Assembly (NCBI RefSeq): GCF_016545825.1
Contig: NC_052618.1
Span: forward strand, 3,339,398-3,403,397
Direction: 5' to 3'
Length of the DNA stretch: 64,000 bases
DNA from: Eucalyptus grandis
Taxonomy: Eukaryota > Streptophyta > Magnoliopsida > Myrtales > Myrtaceae
Below the pieces are notes generated by a model. It was not told the origin of the DNA and ran no database searches. It worked only from the letters and a program-made list of their open reading frames with translations. Positions 44,110-54,468 of this stretch are shown here, piece by piece (the stretch's first letter is position 1; each line of letters opens with the position of its first letter). The translations under genes were made by a program, and so were the position numbers.

Positions 44110-46116
44110 GAAACAATAAAAATGAGATAAGGCTGGGTGTTGAGTGGCTTAGGATTGAATAGATTGAGCCCAGAAAAGCAGTTGAGGGCTTAAAAACCCG
44201 GTCCGATATGGTCCGCGTCAGCCTAGATAGACTGGACCCTTTGACTCCTTCTGATTTTCTTTTTGTTTATATTAAAAAATTCAAAGAAAAAAAAATCATA
44301 ATAAAGTTGGTGTTGTTATTGGATACGCTCTCAATTACATTTTCTCGAAGATTGAATGGGTGGCATGTCGTGTTTTGTGAGGGAGTAACATCGTTGACGT
44401 TGCTGGCCATTTGTGATAGGTGTGATGCCAGAATCACTGCGCTGGCTCATATACACTCCGCAAATATTGTAGAAAGTTGGGGTCATAAACACTAATGAGC
44501 AGGTCCTTTGGATAGTTCTAATTGACCTTCTGAAGACTGTATGTGTCATTGTTGCCGCTTTGCTGCTTGATTGGCATGGTCGATGACAATTGCTTTTGAT
44601 CAGTATTTGTGGGATGGTAGTATCCCTCATCAGTTTGGATGTGGCCTTGGAGAGGGGTTTTTTTGGCAGAAATGAGGTATAAGAAATAATAAAAATGAGA
44701 TAAGGCTGGGTGGTAAGTGGGTTAGGATTGAGTAGATTGAGCCGAGAAAAGAAGTTGGGGGCTTCAAAACCTAGATCGATAGGGTCCTCAGCAGCTTAGA
44801 TGGATTGGACACTTTGAGTCCATCCGATATTTTTTTTTTGTTAATATTAAGAAATTAAAAGAAAAAAACTCATAATAAAAACTGATGTACTTATTGGATA
44901 AGCTTGCAATTACATCTTCTTGACGATCGAACGGGTGGCATGTCGTGTTTTGGGAGGGAGTAACATCGTTGACGTTGCTGGCCATTTGTGATAGGTGTGA
45001 TGCCAGAATCTCTGCGCTAGCTCATATACACGCCGCAAATATTGTAGAAAGTTGGGGTCATAAACATTAATGAGCAGGTCCTTTGGATAGTTCTAATTGA
45101 CCTTTTGAAGATTGTATGTGTCATTGTTGCCACTTTGCTACTTGATTGGCACGGTTGATGACAATTGCTTTTGATTAGTATTTGTGGGATGGTAGTATCC
45201 CTCATCAGTTTGGATGTGGCCTTGGAGAGGGGTTTTTTTGGCAGAAATGAGGTTTAAGAAATAATAAAAATGAGATAAGGCTGGGTGGTAAGTGGGTTAT
45301 GATTGAGTAGATTGAGCCAAGAAAAGCAGTTAGGGGCTTAAAAACCTAGCGGCAGCTTAGATGGATCGGACACTTTGAGTCCATCCGATTTTTTTTTTTT
45401 TGTTAATATTAAGAAATTAAAAGAAAAAAAACTCATAATAAAAACTGGTGTACTTATTGGATACGCTTGCAATTACATCTTCTCAAAGATCGAACGGGTA
45501 TCGTGTCATGTTTCGGAGTAACGTTATTGACGTTGCTGGCCATTTGTGTTAGGTGCCGTGGCAGAATCACTGCGGTGGCTCATATACACGCCACAAATAT
45601 GGGAGAAGGGTGGAGTCATAAACACTAATGACAAGGTCTTTTCGATTGTTCTAATTGATCTTCTAAAGACTGTACGTTTCCTTGTTGCCGCTTTAATGCT
45701 TGACCGGATTGGTCGATGACAATTGCTTTTGATGAGTATTTGTACGATGGCAGTATCCCTTATTAGTTTGGATGTGGCTTTGGAAAGGGTTTTTTTTTGC
45801 AGAAATGAGGTATAAGAAATAATAAAAACGAGATAAGGCTAGATGTTAATTGGGTTCGGATTGAATAGATTGAGCCTAGAAAAGCTGTTGTGGGCTTAAA
45901 AACCCGGACTGATAGGGTTCGCGTGAGCTTAGACGGACTAGACACTTTGACACTAGTCGATATTCTTTTTGTTAATATTAAAAAATTAAACAAAAAAACT
46001 CATAATAAAAACTAGTGCAGTTATTGGAAACGCTTGCAATTACATATTCTCGAAGATTGAACGAGTGGCGTGTCATGTTTTAGGAGGGAGTAAGTCGTTG
46101 ACGTTGCTAGCCATTT

Positions 46117-46380
46117 GTGGTAAGTGCCGTGGCAGATTCACCGTGCTGGCTCATATGCACGTTGCAAATATTGGAGAAGGCTAGATTCATAAACACTAAT
46201 GAGAAGGTCCTTTGGATTGTTCTAATTGATCTTCTGAAGACTATATGTTTCGTTGTTGCCGCTTTAATGCTCGATCGGATTGGTCGACGACAATTGCTTT
46301 TGATCAGTATTTGTAAGATGGTAGTATATCTTAATAGTTTGGATGCGGCTTTGGAAAGGGGTTTTTTTTTGCAGAAATGA
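46117..46380 (+). pseudogene. Array unit, open 87-codon transporter frame
   Basis: Reads LICTLQILEKARFIN, LIDLLKTICFVVAALMLDR, IGRRQLLLISICKMVVYLNS and LDAALERGFFLQK. DRIGRR is close to the DR(V/I)GRR loop of intact polyol transporters, so this unit keeps the ancestral residue at that site. Confidence 0.55.
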
Positions 46381-46656
46381 TGTATAAGAAATAATAAAAA
46401 TGAGATAAGGCTAGGTGTTAAGTTGGGTAGGATTGAATGGATTGAGCCGAGAAAAGCAGTTGTGGACTTAAAAACTAGGACCGATAGGGTCCATATGGAT
46501 TGGACACTTTGACTCCATCCGATTTTCTTTTTGTTAATATTAAAAAATTAAAAGAAAAAAACTCATAATAAAAACTGTTGTAGTTATTGTATACAATTGC
46601 AATTACATCTTCTCGAAGATTGAATAGGTGGTGTGTCATGACATTGCTGGCCATTT

Positions 46657-46914
46657 GTGGTAGGTGCCACGCCAGAATCACCGCGCTGGCTCGTATACAT
46701 GCCGCAAATATTGGAGAAGGCTAGAGTCATAAACACGAATGAGGAAGTCCTTTCAATTGTTCTAATTATCCTTCTGAAGACTGTATGTTTCTGTGTTGCC
46801 GCTTTGCTACTTTACCGGCACGGTAGACGACAATTCCTTTTGATCAATATTTGTGGGATGGTAGTATCCCTTATCAGTTTGGATGTGGCCTTGGAGAGGG
46901 GTTTTTTTTTGTAG
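46657..46914 (+). pseudogene. Array unit, open 85-codon transporter frame
   Basis: Reads ESPRWLVYMPQILEKARV, LIILLKTVCFCVAALLLYR and HGRRQFLLINICGMVVSLIS. The upstream spacer shows the short CATGACATTGCTGG deletion also seen at 42130, while the GRR region matches the unit at 43829. The unit therefore looks like a mosaic of two subtypes. Confidence 0.55.
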
Positions 46915-47806
46915 AAATGAGGTATAAGAAACAATAAAATTGAGATAAGGCTGGGTGGTGAGTGGCTTAGGATTGAATAGATTGAGCCAAGAAAAGCAGT
47001 TGAGGGCTTAAAAACCCGGTCCGATATGGTCGGCGTCAGCTTAGATGGACTGGACCCTTTGACTCCTTCCGATTTTCCTTTTGTTAATATTAAAAAATTC
47101 AAAGAAAAAAACTCATAATAAAAACTGGTGTTGTTATTGGATACGCTTTCAATTACATCTTCTCGAAGATTGAATGGGTATTGTGTCATGTTTCGAGAGT
47201 AACGTTGTTGACGTTGCTGACCATTTGTGGTAGGTGCCGTGGCAAAATCACTGCGGTGGCTCATATACACGCCACAAATATGGGAGAAGGGTGGAGTCAT
47301 AAACACTAATGACAAGGTCCTTTCGATTGTTCTAATTGATCTTCTAAAGACTGCACGTTTCCTTGTTGCCGCTTTAATGCTTGACCGGATTGGTCGACGA
47401 CAATTGCTTTTGATTAGTGTTTGTATGATGGCAGTATCCCTTATTAGTTTGGATGTGGCTTTGGAAAGGGTTTTTTTTTTTTTTTTTGGATAAATGAGGT
47501 ATAAGAAATAATAAAAACGAGATAAGGCTAGATGTTAATTGGGTTCGGATTGAATAGATTGAGCCCAGAAAAGCTGTTGTGGGCTTAAAAACCCGGACCG
47601 ATAGGGTCCGCGTCAGCTTAGACGGACTACACACTTTGACTCTAGCCGATTTTCTTTTTGTTAATATTAAAAAATTAAACGAAAAAAACGCATAATAAAA
47701 ACTAGTGCAGTTATTGAAAACGCTTGCAATTACATCTTCTCGAAGATTGAACGGGTGGCGTGTCATGTTTTGGGAGGGAGTAAGTCGTTGACGTTTCTGG
47801 CCATTT

Positions 47807-48268
47807 TTGGTAGGTGCCATGCCTGAATCACCGCACTGGCTCATATACATGCCGCAAATATTGGAGAAGGCTGGAGTCAAAAACACTAATGAGCAGGTCA
47901 TTTCGATAGTTCTAATTGACCTTCTGAAGACTGTATGTTTCCTTGTTGCCGCTTTGGTGCTTAACCGTCATGCTCAACGACAATTGCTTTTGATTAATAT
48001 TTTTGGGATGGTAGTGTGGCATCCGAAAATTTCGATGACCCTATGTACTATTACTAGTGAAACTGAGGTTTATTCCAAATATTGTGTAGAGAAAATATTT
48101 TTATGTATACTCACCATAGCCGTTCAATCCTTTAGACCACTATATATTCAATCTCAAACAAAAATCTACTGCCACGATTCCTATTTTGATGGCCAGCAAG
48201 CGCATATCTTGCGCCAAATCACAGCCCGCGTTCATGTTGGAATGAAGAGCTACGAGAATTTCAATTAA
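47807..48268 (+). other. Chimeric open frame: array unit fused to LTR B
   Basis: The first part is transporter-derived (PQILEKAGVKNTNEQVISI, LLKTVCFLVAALVLNR). At about 48015 the frame crosses into the family B solo LTR and continues with unrelated residues to 153 codons. It is an accidental fusion made by the insertion. I see no start context or homology that argues for translation. Confidence 0.5.
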
Positions 48269-51093
48269 ATTTCCAAGCAGCCCATGCATGAGGCGTGCAT
48301 GGTATTCCACACACAAGCTGCCACCCAGCCCAATTCAGTCGACTATAGGAGCCCACTAACGAAGACACGTTCATGTGACGGTCAACCGAAGGAAAAATAT
48401 TTGACCCTTGCAGCCACGTGACTTCATTCTCGGTGGCCAACAGAGAAGAAAATTCTGACAGCTGCTATTGATCGTGTCTCCAAGCGGCCAAAGAATATTG
48501 CCACGTTTCTTCCACCTGTCCTCACCTCCTTCTGCCGTTGGAACATCTTCATTTGTTGACTGGTTTTCAACAAAACCAGTGACCAGAGAAGCAAGGCCAG
48601 AGGAGGCCACGTTGTTTCATGTGGAGCAACCAGCGAAGGCCAAGAAAACCCAGCTGGAGACACGCCTCCTCCACCTGTCCTCCATGCATGCATCCACCGA
48701 AAATCCCCCTCTTCGTTGGCTGGTTTTTAGCAAAACCAGCAGCTAATCTGCTCGTGTAAGTGAGCTAAAGAGAGTGACCGAGCAGAACCGAGAGAGAGAG
48801 AGAGAGATCGAGCGAGGAAATTCGCGAGTGAGCAGCAGGTGGGTGAACAGCGAAGAGGAAGAAGGGATCACCTTCTGCCGTGCTCGAGCTGCTGCCGCCT
48901 CGCCGCCGGTTCCTGTCGCCGACCGGCCAAGCCGCGACCTCCGAACCTCCATTTTCAGACAGCCACCGAGTGAGAGAGTTTAAGGCAAGCAATTGTTCTT
49001 CAATCTATATTGTTGCAAGCTGTTTTGCCTAGAAAAGAAGTGAAATAAGTGAGGAGAATGGAGCACTTGAGCTGCATGTTGAGTCTTTGATATGTAGGAG
49101 GGTGTTAGATCAAGAAAACTGGTTGTGGATGAGTGCTGGATTTCGAATTTCATGAAGTGTGAGTGCTGGATTTTTGAACTTGCACGTGAAACCAAATGAA
49201 TTTGAGATTCTGACCATGAGGAATCTTAGTGATAATCATGCTGTGGTAAGGTGTATTGTGTGTATGGACAAAGAGTATGATGATGGGAGGTCGAAATCTA
49301 ATGTATAGGAGGAGTTTTGTGAACCTGTGAACTGTTTCTGTGAAAAACAGTGTGACCTCAGGCGACATTTTAATTTTTCTGTAATTATCTGGCAACAATT
49401 TGATTTTGAACCCTTGATGAAAGTTTTAGAGAACATCTTCATGAATAACATATCCAAAACTCAGAGAAAAAAGAACAAAGTACGACCCTCGAAATAATTT
49501 TCCTACAAAAATATGAAATCTGGAATTTTACAGAATGTTGGGTAGGAAGAAAATCGAAGTTTTACCCTCGGTACCTATGGAATCTGACCTAGTGTCCTTC
49601 TTGAGATTTGTTCCTCTAGTTTTTATCGATAACGTGTCAAAATTTCGTAATTTTATGAGCCCGTTTAGTAATTAAGTCGGAATTGTTGCTAAAACTGCGC
49701 AATTGTATAAATTAAGTTACTGTTTCGAGATTTCTATAGAATTATCCTATATGAAGTATAGTTCTTGAATTGCCATGTGACTTGATGATGCTGATGGTGG
49801 GAGGTTTGTGACTTGATGATGCTGATGGTGGGATATTTTGATTGATAAAAAGTTTGTGAGATACCTTGTTTGACATATGATGATGCATTTGTAAATTAAA
49901 ATGCAATTTGTTTGATAAAAGGGTTCATGAGATATCTTGTTTGACATATGATGATGCATTTGTGAAATTAAATGCGATTTGTTACCCATTGAACCCTCGG
50001 ATTAATGATGCCGCGGGAGTTGGGATGCCCAAAGGATCGAGTGAGTCGATGCCTTGTGGATGCCCAATGGCCTTAAATGGCTGAATGCCAAAGGCTTTTC
50101 CCTGGGAGTTTCGGGATGCCCGGTGGTATGCTAGTCGGTACACAATTCCGGATGGCCAGGGTAACCATTTTCATGGGAGGCCCTCGAGGTTCCTCGTGAT
50201 GCCAGGTTGGGTACGAGATGCCTGGAGGCGTGATTCGCTCCAGATTCCCGGTGGCCTTAAATGGCTGAATGTCGGAGGCTTTCGTGATGCCTGGAAGGAT
50301 GCGAATGCCGGAGGGATGCAAACATTGGTCCTCCGGGGATGAAACCTTTTGAAAAATAAAATGAATGATTTGACTATAAGTGTGTGGGGTCTGAATATGT
50401 TGTCATCACCTTGAAGGGTTTCATGATTGTGATCTGATTATGTGGCATATAATTCTTATAGAATTGCAATTGCTTTAGTATTGAAGAATTTCATGATATT
50501 GATATCCATTTATCCCTTGTCCCCTTGCCTTGTCTATCTTGTATGAAATTAGATCCTGATTGTTATGCTCGATATAGCTTGTTGAATCTTTTGCTGCTAA
50601 GTGGTTGTACTCACCCCGTTTGGGGACTAACATTTCAGACTAGACAAGATACCTCTGCCGCCATCGCCACCAACAGATGGACCGAGTGGATGGATATGGC
50701 CACAAGGAGGAGGACAGCAAAGGAAGGAACTTTTGGACGTCGACACTAATCGATGGACTTTAAGAATATGACTGTTGGAAGAGATGTCGATCATCTTTGA
50801 AATATAGCCGAGTATAGAAAGCCTTGGCATTTTGATATACCAACGAATGATGTCCATCTAGTTATGTAAATGAAAGTGTTCAGCTTTAACTTATATAAAT
50901 GTGTTAAGTTGGTGTGCACTGTTTTCTGATTATAGAGAAGGGAGTTGTTGGATACGCTTCCGCCATATAAATTGCACAGGGACCGACCTAAAAGATATAA
51001 ACCCCAGGATTGATAGACCTTCAGGTCAAGTAAGAGAAATGTAAGCGAACTGTGGCGACTCCCACGGTTAGGGGGCCGTCGAGGGGTGCCACA
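48015..51093 (+). mobile_element. Solo LTR, family B (3079 bp), inside array
   Basis: GGTAG is duplicated at 48010-48014 and 51094-51098. The element runs from TGTGGCATCCG to GGGGTGCCACA, with TG...CA ends, and lacks primer site and coding domains, so it is a solo LTR. Its ends match the LTRs of the gypsy element at 54469-62400 (TGTGGCATCTG start, GAGGTGCCACA end), so that element belongs to the same family or a close relative. It has a GAGAGA leader-like region (48790-48860), GC-rich part (48880-48960), GATGCCCGG-type repeats (50020-50300) and the GCTAAGTGGTTGTACTCACC box near 50597. Open frames inside are LTR sequence. Confidence 0.87.
49840..49985 (+). repeat. Tandem duplication of about 71 bp in LTR B
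   Basis: Two successive units both read GATAAAA, then GAGATA(C/T)CTTGTTTGACAT and ATGATGATGCATTTGT. Just upstream, 49777-49836 holds a second small duplication of GTGACTTGATGATGCTGATG. Confidence 0.75.
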
Positions 51094-54000
51094 GGTAGTC
51101 TCCCTTATTAGTTTGGATGTGGCTTTGCAGAGTGGTTTTTTGTAGAGATCCGGTAGAAGAAATAATAAAAATGAGATAAGGCTAGGTGTTAAGTGGGTTA
51201 GGATTGAATAGATTGAGCCGAGAAAAGCAGTTGTCGGCTTAAAATCTCTAGCTGGTAGGGTCCGCGTCAGCTTAGATGGATTGGACACTTCGACTCCATT
51301 TGATTTTCTTTTTGTTAAAATTAAAAAATTAAAAGAAAAAAACTCATCATAGAAACTGGTGTAGTTATTGGATACGCTTGAAATTACATCTTCTCTAAGA
51401 TTGAACGGGTGGCGTGTCATGTTTTGGGAGGGAGTAATGTCGTTGACGTTGTGTGCCATTTGTGGTAGGTGCCGTGGCAGAATCACAGCGCTGGCTCATA
51501 TACACGCCGCAAATATTGGAGAAGGCTGGAGTCATAAACATTAATGAGAAGGTCCTTTGGATTGTTCTAATTGAACTTCTGAAGACTCTTGGTTTCCTTG
51601 TTGCCGCTTTAATGTTTGACCGGAACGGTCGACGACAATTGCTTTTGATCAGTATTTGTGGGATAGTAGTCTCCCTTATTAGTTTGGATGTGGCCTTGCA
51701 GAGGGATATTTTTTAAGAGATCAGGTATAAGAAAGAATAAAAATGAGAGAAGGCTACGTGTTAAGTGGGTTAGGAGTGAATAGATTGAGCCAAGAAAAGT
51801 AGTTGTGGGCTTAAAAACTCCGGCTGGTAGGATCCGCGTCAGCTTAGATGGACTCGATACGTTGACTCCATCCGATTTTCTTTTTGTTAATATTAAAAAA
51901 TTAAAAGAAACAAATCATAATAAAAACTGGTGTAGTTATTGGATATGCTTGCAATTACATTTTCTCGAAGATTGAACGGGTGGCGTGTCATGTTTTGGGA
52001 GGGAGTAATGTCATTGACATTGCTGGCCATTTATGTTTGGTGCCATGCTAGAATCACCACGCTGGCTCATATACACACCTCAAATATTGGAGAAGGTTGG
52101 AGTCATAAACACTAATAAGAAGGCCCTTTGGATTGTTCTAACCGACCTTTTGGAAGACTGTATGTGTCCTTGTTGCCACTTTGCTGCTTAACTAGCACGG
52201 TCGGTGGCAACTGATTGTGATCCGTATTTGTGGGATGGTAGTATCCCTTATTAGTTTGGATGTGGCTTTGGAAAGGGCTTTTTTTTTTTTTTTTTTTTTT
52301 TTTTTGCAGAAAATGAGGTATAAGAAATAATAAAAATGAGATAAGGCTAGCTGGTAAGTGGGTTGGGATTGAATAGATTGAGTCGAGAAAAGCAGTCATG
52401 GGCTTAAAAACCCAGACCGATAGGGTCCGCGTCAGCTTAGATGGATTGGACACTATGACTCGATTCGATGTTCTTTCTGTTAATACTAAAAAATTCAATG
52501 AAAAAACTCATCATAAAAACTAGTGTTGTTATTGGATACGCTCTCAATTACATCTGCTCGAAGATTGAACGGGCGGCATGTCATGTTTTGGGAGGGAGTA
52601 ACATCGTTGACGTTGCTGGCCATTTGTGGTAGGTGCCATGCCAAAATCACCGCGCTGGCTCATATACACGCCGCAAATATTGCAGAAAGTTGGGGTCATA
52701 AACACTAATGAGAAAATCCTTTGGATTGTTCTAATTGACCTTTTGAAGACTGTATGTGTCATTGTTTCCGCTTTGTTGCTTGACCAACACGGTTGACGAC
52801 AATTGCTTTTGATCAGTATTTGTGGGATGGGACTATCCCTTCTCAGTTTGGATGTGGCCTTGGAGAGGGGTTTTTTTTTTGCAGAAATGAGGTATAAGAA
52901 ATAATAAAAATGAGATAAGGCTTGGTGGTAAGTGGGTTAGGATTGAATAGATTGAGCTGACAAAAGCAGTTGGGGGCTTAAAAACCCAGATCAATAGGGT
53001 CCTCGTTAGCTTAGATGGACTGGACACTTTGACTCCATATGATTTTTTTTGTTAATATTAAAAGATTAAAAGAAAATAACTCATAATAAAAACTGGTGTA
53101 GTTATTAGATACGATTGCAATTACTTCTTATCGAAGATTGAACGGGTGGCGTGTCAAGTTTTAGGAGGGGGTAACGTTGTTGACGTTGTTGGCCATTTGT
53201 GGTAGGTGCCATGCCAGAATCACTGCGCTGGCTCATATACATGTCACAAAAATTGGAGAAGGCTGGAGTCATAAACACTAATGAGCAGGTCCTTTCGATA
53301 GTTCTAATTGACCTTCTGAAGACTGTATGTTTCCTTGTTGCCGGTTTGGTGCTTAACCGGCATGGTCGATGACAATTGCTTTTGATTAGTATTTTTGGGA
53401 TGGTAGTCTCCCTTATTAGTTTGGATGTGGCTTTGCAGAGGGGTTTTTTTTGCAGAGATCTGGTATAAGAAATAATAAAAATGAGATAAGACTGGGTGTT
53501 AAGTGGGTTAGGATTGAATAGATTGAGTTGAGAAAAGTAGTTGTGGGCTTAAAAACTCTGGCTGGTAGGATCCGCGTCTGCTTAGATGGACTGGACACTT
53601 TGACTCCATCCAATTTTCTTTTTGTTAATATTAAAAAATTAAAAGTAAAAAACTCATAATAAAAACTTGTGTAGTTATTGGATACACTTGCAATTACATC
53701 TTCTCAAAGATTGAACTGGTGGCGTGTCATATTTTGGGAGTAACGTCATTGACGTTGCTGGCCATTTGTGGTAGGTGCCGTGGCAGAATCACCACGTTGG
53801 CTCATATACACGCCACAAATATTGGAGAAGGCTAGAGTCATAAACACTAATGAGAAGGTCCTTTGGATTGTTCTAATTGATGTTTTGAAGACTGTACGTT
53901 TCCTTGTTGCCATTTTAATGCTTGACCAAAGCGGTTGATGACAATTGCTTTTGATCAGTATTTGTAGGATGGTAGTATCCCTTATTAGTTTGGATGTGGC

Positions 54001-54468
54001 TTTCGAGAGGGGGTTTTTACAGAAATGTGCTATAAGAAATAATAAGAAAGAGATAAGGCTAGGTGTTAAGTGGGTTAGGATTGAATAGATTGAGCCGAGA
54101 AAAGTAGTTGCTGGCTTAAAAACTTGGACTGGTAGGGTCAGCATTTTCTTAGATGGACTGGACACTTTGACTCCATCCGATTTTCTTGTTGTTAATATTA
54201 AAAAAATTAAAAGAAAAAAACTGAAAATAAAAACTGGTGTAGTTATTAGTTTGGATGTGGCCTTGGAGAGGGGTTTTTTGCAGTAATGAGGTATAAAAAA
54301 TAATAAAAATGAGATAAGGCTAGGTGGTAAGTGGTAAGTGGGTTAGGATTGAATAGCTTAAGCTAAGAAAAAAAGTTTTGGGCTTAAAAACGTGGACCGA
54401 TAAGGTCCGCGTTAGCTTAGATGGATTGGAAACTTTGACTCAATCCGATTTTCTTTTTGTTAATATTA
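51094..54468 (+). repeat. Polyol-transporter-derived satellite array, block 3 (5 units plus partial)
   Basis: The array resumes after the solo LTR. Anchors lie near 51458, 52024, 52620, 53190 and 53760. A final partial unit is rearranged: at about 54250 the spacer segment GGTGTAGTTATT joins straight to AGTTTGGATGTGGCC, skipping the start of the coding half. The array ends at about 54468 in TTGTTAATATTAA, where truncated LTR sequence begins. Confidence 0.92.
51453..51716 (+). pseudogene. Array unit, open 87-codon transporter frame
   Basis: Reads ESQRWLIYTPQILEKAGV, LIELLKTLGFLVAALMFDR, NGRRQLLLISICGIVVSLIS and LDVALQRDIF. The T-tract before the acceptor-like site has been lost (ATATTTTTTAAG), which shows that the tract is not under strict constraint. 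Confidence 0.55.

Larger units (their letters stand above)
41297..48014 (+). repeat. Polyol-transporter-derived satellite array, block 2 (12 units)
   Basis: The array resumes exactly where block 1 was broken. Anchors lie near 41607, 42133, 42702, 43268, 43829, 44405, 44975, 45539, 46108, 46647, 47220 and 47797. Shared variants define subtypes: a CATGACATTGCTGG junction with a short deletion (42133, 46647), TTGCAGAAAGTTGGGG or TTGTAGAAAGTTGGGG (42702, 44405, 44975), GGGAGAAGGGTGGAG (43829, 45539, 47220, with a near match at 41607) and GAGTAAGTCGTTGACG (46108, 47797). The last unit is cut by the family B solo LTR after GGGATGGTAG. Confidence 0.93.

Noticed and set aside
48371..48992. Several overlapping open frames on both strands
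   Set aside because: All lie within the family B LTR leader-like, GA- and GC-rich part, and are mutually overlapping without homology.
50791..51486. 231-codon minus-strand gene
   Set aside because: It spans the border of the family B solo LTR and the satellite, a chance fusion of unrelated sequences.
22620..54468. Tandem cluster of sugar-transporter genes
   Set aside because: Every unit repeats the same internal region of about 85 residues. No unit has a start region or the other transmembrane segments, and the spacers are not other exons of the gene.
22620..54468. CRISPR-like or rDNA-type array
   Set aside because: Units of 570 bp with protein-derived sequence and no rRNA or short repeat/spacer pattern. 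The host is clearly a plant.
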